A DNA stretch of 64,000 nt from Clostridium sp. Marseille-P2415 (lineage in GTDB: Bacteria; Bacillota; Clostridia; Lachnospirales; Lachnospiraceae). The position numbers and the translations under genes were made by a program. The notes beneath the pieces are model-generated. The model was not told the DNA's origin. It saw only the letters and a list, made by a program, of their open reading frames with translations, and searched no databases. How positions within the stretch are numbered: the stretch's first letter is position 1; each line of letters begins with the position of its first letter. Shown here piece by piece: positions 33,879 to 41,858 of this stretch. The DNA lies in assembly GCF_900155545.1 (NCBI RefSeq), contig NZ_LT732526.1, positions 2,376,441-2,440,440 of the forward strand, given 5' to 3'.

Positions 33879-35021
33879 CTATGCGTTTAATCCCATACCT
33901 GCACGAAGCATGCGGAAGGTGCGCACAGCTGCGCTCCGGTACAGTTCCTCTGACCGCTCCATGGCCTCTTCAATGGGCATTGCGCCCTGAATGGTGGTCG
34001 CTATACTTTCAATGCCAAATTCATAGATTTTTTCCGCACCTTCTCCCATGCCGCCTACGATAGCTACGGCCGGAATCCCTTTTGCCCTGCAGCGCATGCC
34101 GATTCCGCTTGGAACTTTGCCAAAAGCCGACTGCCAGTCCATCCGGCCTTCTCCTGTAATGACCAGATCCACACCCTCTAACAGGGAATCAAATTCGATC
34201 AGATCCAGAACCGTTTCAATCCCGGATTTCATATTTGCATGCAGAAAAACCTTTAAAGCAGCTCCCAGCCCTCCTGCAGCTCCCGAGCCCGGAATCTGAT
34301 TTACATCAATGCCGGTCAGCTCAAAAAGCTTCTTTGCATATTTCTCCATATCTGCTTCCAGCCCGGTGAGTATTTCCGGGGTGCCTCCCTTCTGCTTTCC
34401 AAAGGTATAGGCCGCCCCATCCGGCCCGGTAAGCGGGTTGGTCACATCGCACATGACGGTGAATTCCGCCTCCGCTGCGGCCGGATGCAGTCCGCTCACA
34501 TCAATGCGGTCAACTCTTCCGACGTCAGCGCCGAATCCGGTCAGCACATTTCCTTCTTTGTCAAAGAACCGCACTCCAAGGGCTGACATGGCTCCCATGC
34601 CTCCGTCATTGGTCGCACTTCCCCCGATTGCAATGGCAATTTTCCGGTATCCCTGTTCCAGCGCGTCCCTGATCAATTCTCCGGTGCCGTATGTGGTCGT
34701 ATGAAGCGGGTTCCTCTTTTCCGCGGGAACCATGGGAAGGCCGGATGCGGCTGCCATTTCGATCACCGCATGACTGCCCTGGAACACTCCGTAGGATGCG
34801 GCTGCTGCCTCCATTAACGGACCGTGTACGGGAATGGACCGGATCTGTCCCTTCATGGCATGGATCACCGCATCTACGGTCCCCTCTCCCCCATCGGCAA
34901 CCGATACGCCTGCACACTCGCAGTCCGGAAATACGCTTTTTGCTGACTCTGTCAGGATTCCCACGATCTTCTCGGATGATAAGGAACCTTTAAATGAATC
35001 CGATGCAAATAAAAATTTCAT
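33879..35021 (-). CDS. garK: Glycerate kinase
   Basis: 380 residues, glycerate kinase family 1. It phosphorylates D-glycerate, usually to 2-phosphoglycerate. Recognisable blocks are FASDSFKGSLSS at the N-terminus, IAIGGSATNDGGMGAMSALGV near 130, PGSGAAGGLGAAL near 240 and TGEGRMDWQSAFGK near 290. It follows the DapA-family aldolase and garR genes, completing the predicted glucarate route. AAAGGGG precedes the start. Confidence 0.93.
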   Translation of the reverse strand: MKFLFASDSFKGSLSSEKIVGILTESAKSVFPDCECAGVSVADGGEGTVDAVIHAMKGQIRSIPVHGPLMEAAAASYGVFQGSHAVIEMAAASGLPMVPAEKRNPLHTTTYGTGELIRDALEQGYRKIAIAIGGSATNDGGMGAMSALGVRFFDKEGNVLTGFGADVGRVDRIDVSGLHPAAAEAEFTVMCDVTNPLTGPDGAAYTFGKQKGGTPEILTGLEADMEKYAKKLFELTGIDVNQIPGSGAAGGLGAALKVFLHANMKSGIETVLDLIEFDSLLEGVDLVITGEGRMDWQSAFGKVPSGIGMRCRAKGIPAVAIVGGMGEGAEKIYEFGIESIATTIQGAMPIEEAMERSEELYRSAAVRTFRMLRAGMGLNA

Positions 35022-35111
35022 GAATCATACCCCTTTCCTGTTGTAAATGCTACGAAAACAGGCCGGCAGCCTATCAAAAGCCACCAGCCTGCCCATCAAG
35101 CTTATAATTGA

Positions 35112-36011
35112 TTATAAAAGCCCTGCTGTTTCCATTTCCTTCCTGATCCGTTCTAATACCGGGCCTTTGGGAGTTGCAAGATTGGGCTTGTATGGAAGTC
35201 CCACATTTCTGCCTCTTAAATTTGCCATGTCCTTTGCTGCAACCGGGAAGCTTGCCGGGTCCATGGACAGACGGACCGGATTGAGCTTAAACTGTGCCTC
35301 CAGAGAACCGCTTAAATCACCTGCCATGTATTTATTGTAAACATCGGTAATCAGTTCCGGCATGAAATTGGCTGCCGTGCACACGCCGCCCACCGCTCCA
35401 TGGCACATGGAAGCATATAACAGAGTGTCCTTTCCCCCGAATACCTTAAAGCCCTTGTGACGGGTCCTGCGGATGAATTCTGCTGTCTGGGTAATATCCC
35501 CGCTGGTATCCTTCATTCCCACAATATTGGGAATCCCGGAAGCAAGCCTCTCTACCAGGCTGCCTGACATGGTGTAACCCACACGCCCGGGGTTATTATA
35601 AAGAAGCATTGGAGTATTTGGAACGGACTCCGCTATGGTTTTAAAATGTTCATAAAGCTCTGCCTCGGTGGGCTTTAAAAACATCGGCTGCAGGACGGAA
35701 ATTCCTGCCGCTCCGTTTTCCACGGCCATTTTCGCAAGGCGGCAGCATTTCCTTGTGCTGATGGCGCCGATGCCAAAATATACCGGAACCCTTCCGGCAG
35801 ACTGATCGACCATGATCTTCAGTCCGCGCTCCATCTCATCCTCTTCCACCACGTAAAATTCCCCGTTGCTTCCGAAAGCCAGGATCCCCAGAACGCCGCC
35901 GTTTATGACATAATCCACCTGATCCCGTAATTTTACCTCATCAATTCTCTCGTCCTCATCGATGGGCGTGAGAATGGGAACGATAACACCTTTGATAAAA
36001 TCTGTATTCAT
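35112..36011 (-). CDS. DapA-family aldolase, probable keto-deoxy-glucarate aldolase
   Basis: 299 residues of the dihydrodipicolinate synthase / N-acetylneuraminate lyase family (class I aldolase barrel). The Schiff-base lysine is K167 (IVGMKDTSGD) and the conserved tyrosine is Y138 (LLYNNPGRVGY). In a glucarate pathway ending with GarR and GarK, cleavage to pyruvate and tartronate semialdehyde is needed. No class II GarL is present, so this enzyme is the likely substitute. A KdgD-type dehydratase or a 4-hydroxy-2-oxoglutarate-like activity is the alternative. Confidence 0.72.
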   Translation of the reverse strand: MNTDFIKGVIVPILTPIDEDERIDEVKLRDQVDYVINGGVLGILAFGSNGEFYVVEEDEMERGLKIMVDQSAGRVPVYFGIGAISTRKCCRLAKMAVENGAAGISVLQPMFLKPTEAELYEHFKTIAESVPNTPMLLYNNPGRVGYTMSGSLVERLASGIPNIVGMKDTSGDITQTAEFIRRTRHKGFKVFGGKDTLLYASMCHGAVGGVCTAANFMPELITDVYNKYMAGDLSGSLEAQFKLNPVRLSMDPASFPVAAKDMANLRGRNVGLPYKPNLATPKGPVLERIRKEMETAGLL

Positions 36012-36035
36012 ATTTCGATCCTCTCCTGCCAGATT

Positions 36036-36926
36036 TTATTTCCCTGGTTTTACAGTGGTATTGGCAATTTTTTCATAGTATTTTACAATGCTGGAATGGT
36101 CCTCTTTCTCAAAGCCGTCGGCCTTAAGTCCCTGCATGATCTCCATTAACTGTCCGGTTAACGGCACCGGGGAGCTGATGGCATGGGCTGCGTTTAAGGC
36201 ATTGTTTAAATCCTTGATGTGCAGCTCGATGCGGAAGCCCGGATTAAAGTTTCTGTTAAGCATCATCGGCGCTTTTGCGTCCATAACGGTAGAACCTGCC
36301 AGACCGCCGCGGATCGCCTGATATACCAGTTCCGGGTCTGTGCCGGCCTTTTTGGCAAAGGTAAGGGCCTCTGATACGGCTGCAATGTTGACCGCAACCA
36401 CGATCTGGTTTGCCAGCTTTGCCACATTGCCGGAGCCCAGCTCGCCTACGTAAACCACAGAACCTGCCATCACCATGAGCATGTCATAATATTTATCAAA
36501 CAGCTCTTTCTTACCGCCTACCATTACGGACAGGGTTCCGTCGATTGCCTTTGGTTCCCCGCCGGATACCGGCGCATCTAACATTTCGATCCCGGCCTTT
36601 TCAAGCTCCGCACCGATGGCCCTGCTTTCGGTCGGGTCAATGGAGCTCATATCAATGACAACGGTTCCCGGTTTTGCTCCCTCTGCAACGCCATTTTCCC
36701 CTAAAACTGCTGCTCTTACATGAGGAGAGTTCGGTACCATGGTGATGACTGCCTCACACTGGGAAGCCACTTCTTTGCCGTTTGCAGCCTCTGCTGCGCC
36801 GTTGGTAACCAGATCGGCAACCGCTTCTTTATTATAATCAAATACTACTAATTCATGACCTGCCTTTATCAGGTTCTTTGCCATAGGTCTTCCCATGATT
36901 CCTAATCCGATAAATCCAATTTTCAT
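36036..36926 (-). CDS. garR: Tartronate semialdehyde reductase
   Basis: About 296 residues, beta-hydroxyacid dehydrogenase family. It has the NAD(P)-binding start KIGFIGLGIMGRPMAKNL, substrate motif DAPVSGGEPKA near 120 and catalytic lysine in GNVAKLANQ near 171. It reduces tartronate (2-hydroxy-3-oxopropionate) semialdehyde to D-glycerate. The start MKIGF has AGAGG 8 bases upstream; an upstream ATG 19 codons earlier lacks support. First gene of the garR-aldolase-garK-reductase operon. Confidence 0.88.
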   Translation of the reverse strand: MKIGFIGLGIMGRPMAKNLIKAGHELVVFDYNKEAVADLVTNGAAEAANGKEVASQCEAVITMVPNSPHVRAAVLGENGVAEGAKPGTVVIDMSSIDPTESRAIGAELEKAGIEMLDAPVSGGEPKAIDGTLSVMVGGKKELFDKYYDMLMVMAGSVVYVGELGSGNVAKLANQIVVAVNIAAVSEALTFAKKAGTDPELVYQAIRGGLAGSTVMDAKAPMMLNRNFNPGFRIELHIKDLNNALNAAHAISSPVPLTGQLMEIMQGLKADGFEKEDHSSIVKYYEKIANTTVKPGK

Positions 36927-37069
36927 TTTGCTTTTCCTCTCTTTTTTTATTCTGCTTATCAGTAACCGATGGGCTTTCCCCATCTCTGCTTTGATTATAG
37001 AAAAACCAAAAGAGATTTGCTATGGGCGGATTTACCGAATGGAAGGTCATTTCTTGTACAAACCATATA

Positions 37070-37100
37070 TTATTTCACATTTATTGCATATTTATTTCAC
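37070..37100. promoter_or_regulatory. Direct repeats upstream of garR
   Basis: TTATTTCAC occurs at 37070-37078 and 37092-37100, 22 bases apart (about two helical turns), with TTATTGCATA between. The site lies in the 194-base gap between the PrpR-like gene and garR, next to the probable garR promoter. It could be a regulator binding site. No sigma-54 -24/-12 element was seen in this gap. Confidence 0.3.
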
Positions 37101-37120
37101 TTTCTTTTCAAAAACCCGAT

Positions 37121-38995
37121 TTATTCCAAATGGTATTTCTTCATTTTACGCCACAGCGTTGCTTTGCTGATTCCCAGTTCTCCTGCGGTCTTTTCCCTGC
37201 TTCCGCCAAACCTGGTGAGCGCTTCCGCAATTTTTTCCGCTTCTTCCGGAAGATGCTTTTCCTGCCCTTTTTCCTTATCGTTCTGGTCTGTATGCCGTCT
37301 GGGATAGAGTTCTTCCAAATTGCGTTCCACAAAAGCCTCATCAAGGCTTCTTTTATTTGCTGTCAGAATCAAACGTTCGCAAAAGCTTTCCACCTGGAGT
37401 GCATTTCCATCCCAGGGGTAATCAAGCAGCAGCTTTTCAGCTCCCCGGGTCAGCACGTGGAACCGGGAATAGTGCTCACAGCATTCCCGAATGCATTCCT
37501 TTAACTTCCGCTCCAAATCCTCTTTCCGTTCCCGTAAAGGAGGAATCCTGACGGTAAGCCCATTTAGAAGATAATACAGGTCTTCCCTCATGATCCCCTT
37601 TTCCACCAGTTTTATGAAAGGAACATCGGTGGTGACCATTACCCGCACATCCATTCCCGGATATCCGGCCCCGTCTTTTCCAAGCCTTTGCTTATAACGG
37701 AGCAGCTGGCAGAGCCGGTACTGGTTGTCCCTGGTAAGGCACTGTACCTCCTCCAGCAAAAGAGTGCCGCTTTTTGCCTGGACGATGGCTCCCTTATCCC
37801 CGAAGATCATATCAAGCTGTACATCATCTCCGGCTCCGTCGCAGGATAAAGCCACAAACGGCCCCTCCTTATGCAGGCCCGCGTTATGAATGCTCTGGGC
37901 CAGCAGCCGTTTTTCCGTTCCCGCCTCTCCTGTGATCAAAACCGCTTTCTCCGACAGCGCATATAGCTTGGCCAGCCGTACGCATTCCTGCATGGCACCT
38001 GATTCCTGAAGGATATCATCAAATTCTCCTAACGCAATGAATCCCCTTAAATGGTGTTTTCCCTTAGAATCCAACTCCCTGGGCTTATGTTTCTTCATGC
38101 GGTGGCAGGTAAGAATGGCACCTTCCACCCGTTTATCGATCACCACCGGCGCCACAATGGCAAAAACAGAGGTCCGGTTGATCTGCATAAACAGGGAATA
38201 GGATTCTTTCCCATACTCCAGCACCTGGCGGAACGGTTCTCCGATAAGCTCCCGGAATATCTCACCGGCAGCCCGTCCAAGAACATTTTCTTTCTTTTTC
38301 CCAAGAATATCTTCCATAATGGGGTTTAAGTCCATGATCGTTCCGGAAGCATCCAGTCTTACCACGCCATTGAAGGAGTAATCCAAAAGCGTCTCGATCT
38401 GGGCGGCATTTCGTTTCTCTACCCCCATGGCATAATCCACGCTTTCTGCCATGGAAAAGGCATTCTTTAAGGAATCCTCGGTATTGGATAAAAACAGGGA
38501 TGGAATCCCTGCCTCTCCTGCTATGCCGACTGCCGTATCCCCACCTATGATTAAATCCACCCCGTCACTTACCGCCTGTTTTGCCATATCCTCAAGCAGA
38601 TCACCTTTTTCAGCAAAATATGTTCTCATATCGATCTCATATATGGTATCAAAATAAGACATATCACAGAACATATTCTGAAAACCCACAACTCCGATCA
38701 CCGGGCTCTCTTTTTTCAAAATCTGCTTTGCTTTATTGACCAGCAGTGCCATTTCCTGGGCTGTTATGACGATTTCCACCACCGGAATATCCGTATACTG
38801 CTTGATGAGCGAAGCCTGAAGCCCTCTGGCGATGATGATGGAGGCGCCACTTGCTATGGACTGTCTTGCCTCGGTAACAGCATCTTCCGTTTTTATTACC
38901 CGCATTTCTTTGATCTCATATTTCTTTTCCTGCAGGATATTATGTGCCTGATACAGCATTTCTTCTCTGGATACAAGTAATGCAATCTTTCCCAT
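37121..38995 (-). CDS. PrpR-like transcriptional regulator with degenerate AAA+ domain
   Basis: 624 residues. Order of parts: PrpR N-terminal sensory domain (1-185), PAS domain (about 195-300), AAA+ domain (about 325-540), Fis-type helix-turn-helix (GGSREKTAGELGISKATLWRKMKKY at the end). The AAA+ part is altered: Walker A reads GEAGTEKR instead of GExGTGKE, and the GAFTGA loop that contacts sigma-54 is missing (the region reads FGDKGAIVQAKSG). Sigma-54 activation is thus unlikely. Its position directly upstream of garR suggests control of the sugar-acid genes. Confidence 0.85.
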   Translation of the reverse strand: MGKIALLVSREEMLYQAHNILQEKKYEIKEMRVIKTEDAVTEARQSIASGASIIIARGLQASLIKQYTDIPVVEIVITAQEMALLVNKAKQILKKESPVIGVVGFQNMFCDMSYFDTIYEIDMRTYFAEKGDLLEDMAKQAVSDGVDLIIGGDTAVGIAGEAGIPSLFLSNTEDSLKNAFSMAESVDYAMGVEKRNAAQIETLLDYSFNGVVRLDASGTIMDLNPIMEDILGKKKENVLGRAAGEIFRELIGEPFRQVLEYGKESYSLFMQINRTSVFAIVAPVVIDKRVEGAILTCHRMKKHKPRELDSKGKHHLRGFIALGEFDDILQESGAMQECVRLAKLYALSEKAVLITGEAGTEKRLLAQSIHNAGLHKEGPFVALSCDGAGDDVQLDMIFGDKGAIVQAKSGTLLLEEVQCLTRDNQYRLCQLLRYKQRLGKDGAGYPGMDVRVMVTTDVPFIKLVEKGIMREDLYYLLNGLTVRIPPLRERKEDLERKLKECIRECCEHYSRFHVLTRGAEKLLLDYPWDGNALQVESFCERLILTANKRSLDEAFVERNLEELYPRRHTDQNDKEKGQEKHLPEEAEKIAEALTRFGGSREKTAGELGISKATLWRKMKKYHLE

Positions 38996-39030
38996 GCTTC
39001 CTCCTGTTTTTCTAAACGCCTGTTTTGTTC

Positions 39031-39059
39031 ATTTTACTACAATCGGAAATTTCTGTCCA
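39031..39059 (-). promoter_or_regulatory. Promoter of the PrpR-like gene
   Basis: Minus strand: -35 TGGACA (39054-39059), 17-base spacer, -10 TAAAAT (39031-39036), about 36 bases before the start codon. Confidence 0.5.
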
Positions 39060-39215
39060 TTTTCTTTCTTAATGTAAAAAATAACTCTTTTCAGGTACTG
39101 AACTTAATGTTTAACCAAATAATACTAAAATACTATGGGCTTATTAATCTGCTCATTATACACATGGAATTAAAGAATTTTTTTGGCGAAAGAACAGAAA
39201 AAAAGTAGTAAGATA

Positions 39216-39244
39216 TTGCAAACCTGCACATGATATGCTATATT
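39216..39244 (+). promoter_or_regulatory. Promoter of the antitoxin RNA
   Basis: -35 TTGCAA (39216-39221), 17-base spacer, -10 TATATT (39239-39244). Predicted start near 39251. No ORF with a ribosome site follows, which fits a small RNA. Confidence 0.6.
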
Positions 39245-39250
39245 AGAATT

Positions 39251-39345
39251 ACAAAAGGAACAACCACCCACAAGGGGTTGGCCCATCTATGTATGATAGA
39301 AAATTCCACCCTACTCAACGACCAAGTTTACAAGGGTGGTTTTTC
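39251..39345 (+). ncRNA. Predicted antitoxin RNA of a par/Fst-like type I system
   Basis: A predicted RNA of about 95 nt ends in a terminator hairpin (CCACCC 39306-39311 with GGGTGG 39334-39339, then TTTTT). It contains CCCATCTATGTATGAT (39282-39297). The same 16 bases recur in the same orientation at 39470-39485, inside the 5' leader of the convergent toxin mRNA and touching its ribosome site. The RNA could therefore pair with the mRNA and block translation, as RNA II does with RNA I in the pAD1 par locus. Transcription itself is not shown. Confidence 0.6.
39306..39339. terminator. Shared bidirectional terminator of the toxin-antitoxin pair
   Basis: Stem CCACCC/GGGTGG with a 22-base loop; TTTTTCT follows on the plus strand and AATTTTCT on the minus strand. 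Both convergent transcripts would end here. Confidence 0.6.
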
Positions 39346-39375
39346 TATACCTATTTCTAGGATTTCAGAAAAACG

Positions 39376-39459
39376 TTACTTACAATTAACGAAAATAAAG
39401 GTAAGTAATGCAATGATGAACAGCCCAAAAGTCATAAGATCCTGAAAGCTATACTTCAT
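39376..39459 (-). CDS. Holin-like type I toxin peptide (27 aa)
   Basis: A 27-residue peptide with one membrane segment, including DLMTFGLFIIALLTFIFV, ending in a short polar tail NCK. The pattern matches the small holin-like toxin family found in Firmicutes type I toxin-antitoxin loci. A strong ribosome site GGGAGGTGG (39464-39472) precedes the start. The peptide would insert in the cell membrane and depolarise it when the antitoxin RNA is missing. Its mRNA runs toward the antitoxin gene. Confidence 0.75.
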   Translation of the reverse strand: MKYSFQDLMTFGLFIIALLTFIFVNCK

Positions 39460-39505
39460 CCCACCACCTCCCATCTATGTATGATGGAAGGCCAACGCCC
39501 TTGCA

Positions 39506-39558
39506 GTGACATGATTGTTCCATGTCACAATGATAGCATATCCTTTTTCAATGTACAA
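39506..39558 (-). promoter_or_regulatory. Toxin promoter with overlapping palindrome
   Basis: Minus strand: -35 TTGTAC (39553-39558), 17-base spacer, -10 TATCAT (39530-39535). Immediately downstream, over the start site, lies a perfect 8-bp inverted repeat GTGACATG/CATGTCAC with a 7-base centre (39506-39528). It may be a protein operator or a protective 5' hairpin of the toxin mRNA. Confidence 0.55.
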
Positions 39559-39683
39559 TCCTTTTCCCAGTATATGGGGTAGTTTCATATGAGCAATTCA
39601 CAAACTGGAATACAGATGGTAAACAATTCTTTGAAAGACCATGATTATTGGAAACAAGAGAAGATGGCGCGGAGGATATATAA

Positions 39684-40361
39684 ATGGAAAAAAATAAGAG
39701 AAGAATACGAATTGTTTTTTGGATTGCTGTAATTATAGTATCCGCATCGCTTGGGGTTTTTACAGCAGCTTTTGATCTCAACGCTTCTGCTAAGAAAGTT
39801 CTCATAGTGATATATCTTAGTATAGTGGCTTTGACTTCTATTGCAATCGACCTGATGTGGTATCGTAAGTTCAATCAAAAACTGCGCTCTTTACAGTCTG
39901 TTCTTTTACAGGAACACGATGCAGACCGTTATATCAGCGAAATCAACGCTCTCCTGATGGGAAAAAAGTCACCGCAGATTTGCAGTATCCTTAAGCTCAA
40001 TCTTTGTGCTGCTTATTGTGAAAAGAAAGATTACAGCACAGCAAAAGAGTTGCTTTTGCAAATAAATCCCCGTAAACTGGCTGGAATCAACAAATTTGTA
40101 TATTGGGCAGATTTGGCATATGTTCATTTTTATTTGCACGAGGATGAAAAGGCAGTCCTTATTTTAACGCAGCAGAAAACCCCTTTTTCCAAACTGAGCG
40201 ATCATACTCATTTAGGTGGTCTGATTAACATCTTATTGATCTTTCAAATGCTTGCAGAAGGCGATAAAACCGGGGCAAGACAGCTTTTGGAGAAGGCTCG
40301 GCCTCAATGGGAAAATGAACATACTGCACCTGACTTTGAATATTTAGATAAGCTGTGTTGA
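39684..40361 (+). CDS. Hypothetical membrane-anchored protein with helical repeats
   Basis: 225 residues. Two hydrophobic segments at about 8-28 and 38-58, with a basic N-terminus (MEKNKRRIRI), then a soluble helical domain. The blocks CAAYCEKKDYSTAKELLLQINP and VYWADLAYVHFYLHEDEKAVLIL resemble TPR units. GGAGG lies 9 bases before the start. It stands alone on the plus strand, 125 bases beyond the toxin promoter. I do not recognise a named family; a scaffolding or sensing role would be a guess. Confidence 0.75.
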   Translation: MEKNKRRIRIVFWIAVIIVSASLGVFTAAFDLNASAKKVLIVIYLSIVALTSIAIDLMWYRKFNQKLRSLQSVLLQEHDADRYISEINALLMGKKSPQICSILKLNLCAAYCEKKDYSTAKELLLQINPRKLAGINKFVYWADLAYVHFYLHEDEKAVLILTQQKTPFSKLSDHTHLGGLINILLIFQMLAEGDKTGARQLLEKARPQWENEHTAPDFEYLDKLC

Positions 40362-40393
40362 TCCAATCCTTCGCCGCAGTACATACAAAGCAT

Positions 40394-40437
40394 ACAGCCC
40401 GATCCTGCCGCTCCTGTTGTGGTCAAAATCGGGCTGT
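40394..40437. terminator. Convergent hairpin after the membrane protein gene
   Basis: ACAGCCCGAT pairs with ATCGGGCTGT across a 24-base loop, between two convergent genes. The tail after it is not T-rich, so termination strength is unclear. Confidence 0.45.
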
Positions 40438-40451
40438 GTTATCATGCATCT

Positions 40452-41858
40452 CTAAAAATACCGTTTCCACCCCTCCGGCAGATAATCAGCCGTATTCTTT
40501 AACATTTCCTGAAACAACCTTTCACCGTCCCCAAAGCTGATCCGCCCTTTCACTAACGGATCAGCCATGAAGGCCAGAAACGCTTCTTCAAAATTACAGG
40601 TCAGGGCTGCAGCCAATATCATTTCATGGCTCTTTATATGAGGCATGGTGAGGGTTAAAATTCCCCCCGGACATTCCCCGGCAAAAACAGGGCTTATTTC
40701 ATCTCTGGAAAACACTGCATTGGTTTCAACAACTGCATCCTTTGGAAAATTCGGAATCTGTCCCCCATAATTGGGAATATTCACATTGCTGACAAACCGT
40801 CCTAATCCGCAAAGTGCTTTTATGAGCCGGATCCCCTCTTCCCCGGTATCCTTAAGCTCCAGCACCTCCTCCCCTCCGGCCAGCTTAAGTGCCTGAGCAT
40901 TCTTTTCCTTCTGCCTCTCCTTTCTCCATGCTACCGGTGTCAGAGCGAATTTCCATTCCGTGACGGTCTGCGGATTCTTCAAATACTGGTCCCCCGGCAA
41001 AAATTCCGCCAAATGGCGGTCCCCCGCCGCCGCAATGGCCCCATACCTGTTAAAAAGGTCAAATTTAACACGGTGGGCACAGTTAAAGGTTCCGTTCATC
41101 CAGTTGCGGTCCGGATCATCATAGCCTTCCACAAAATGTTCCCCGATGAATTTCCGGTATACGGGAAACAGATCCATATTTTTATAGGATGCCCTGGTAA
41201 ACCATGTAAAATGATTGATCCCAACCACGCTGACATGGATGTCTTCCCGTTTTATATCTTTTTCCCCTGTTTCCATCTTGCAGATGTCCCTAAGAACCTT
41301 CTGGGTACCAAACACCTCATGGCAGCAGCCAAAAGCCTTGATTTCCGGAAATACATGATACAGGGTTTTCACGCACAGGGACATGGGATTCGTATAGTTA
41401 ATGACCCAGGCATCGGGACAATGCGCTTTCACTGCCCCGGCAATTTCCACATACATGGGAATCGTCCTTAATGCCCTTAAAAGCCCACCCGGCCCGGCTG
41501 TATCTCCCACGGACTGGTAGATGCCGTATTTTTCCGGAGCATGTACATCGGATTCCATCTCATCAAAGGTTCCCGGCAAAATAGAAATAATAACAAAATC
41601 CGCACCGTCCAGCGCATCCTTCAGAGAAGTTTTTGTTTCAAACCGCCAGCATCCCCTTGCCTCCTCTCTTTCAAACAGGGCAGTGCCGATTTTTTCATTT
41701 AACCTGGCAGCTTCCTCATTGATATCATAAAGCCTGACTGTTCCGGAAAGCCCGGTCTCTTTTGCAAGGTCCGTCATGAACACCCAAGCCCAGGCATGGC
41801 TTCCGCCTCCAATATACGCGATTTTCACATCTAAACATCGATTGTCATTATAAATCAT
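40452..41858 (-). CDS. Glycoside hydrolase family 4 (alpha-glucosidase/galactosidase type)
   Basis: 468 residues, GH4: NAD- and metal-dependent glycosidases that act by oxidation-elimination. It has the NAD-binding start KIAYIGGGSHAWAW, NYTNPMSL near 160 and GCCHEVFGTQ near 183. The CHE(V) form of the metal motif is reported for AglA-type alpha-glucosidases, against CHS in alpha-galactosidases, so an alpha-glucosidic or alpha-glucosiduronic substrate is favoured. The protein is cytoplasmic. It overlaps the preceding gene by 4 bases (ATGA) and is the last gene of the SBP-permease operon. Confidence 0.87.
   Translation of the reverse strand: MIYNDNRCLDVKIAYIGGGSHAWAWVFMTDLAKETGLSGTVRLYDINEEAARLNEKIGTALFEREEARGCWRFETKTSLKDALDGADFVIISILPGTFDEMESDVHAPEKYGIYQSVGDTAGPGGLLRALRTIPMYVEIAGAVKAHCPDAWVINYTNPMSLCVKTLYHVFPEIKAFGCCHEVFGTQKVLRDICKMETGEKDIKREDIHVSVVGINHFTWFTRASYKNMDLFPVYRKFIGEHFVEGYDDPDRNWMNGTFNCAHRVKFDLFNRYGAIAAAGDRHLAEFLPGDQYLKNPQTVTEWKFALTPVAWRKERQKEKNAQALKLAGGEEVLELKDTGEEGIRLIKALCGLGRFVSNVNIPNYGGQIPNFPKDAVVETNAVFSRDEISPVFAGECPGGILTLTMPHIKSHEMILAAALTCNFEEAFLAFMADPLVKGRISFGDGERLFQEMLKNTADYLPEGWKRYF

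Noticed and set aside
36927-37120. Sigma-54 promoter in front of garR
   Set aside because: No GG-N10-GC spaced element was found, and the adjacent regulator lacks the GAFTGA loop.
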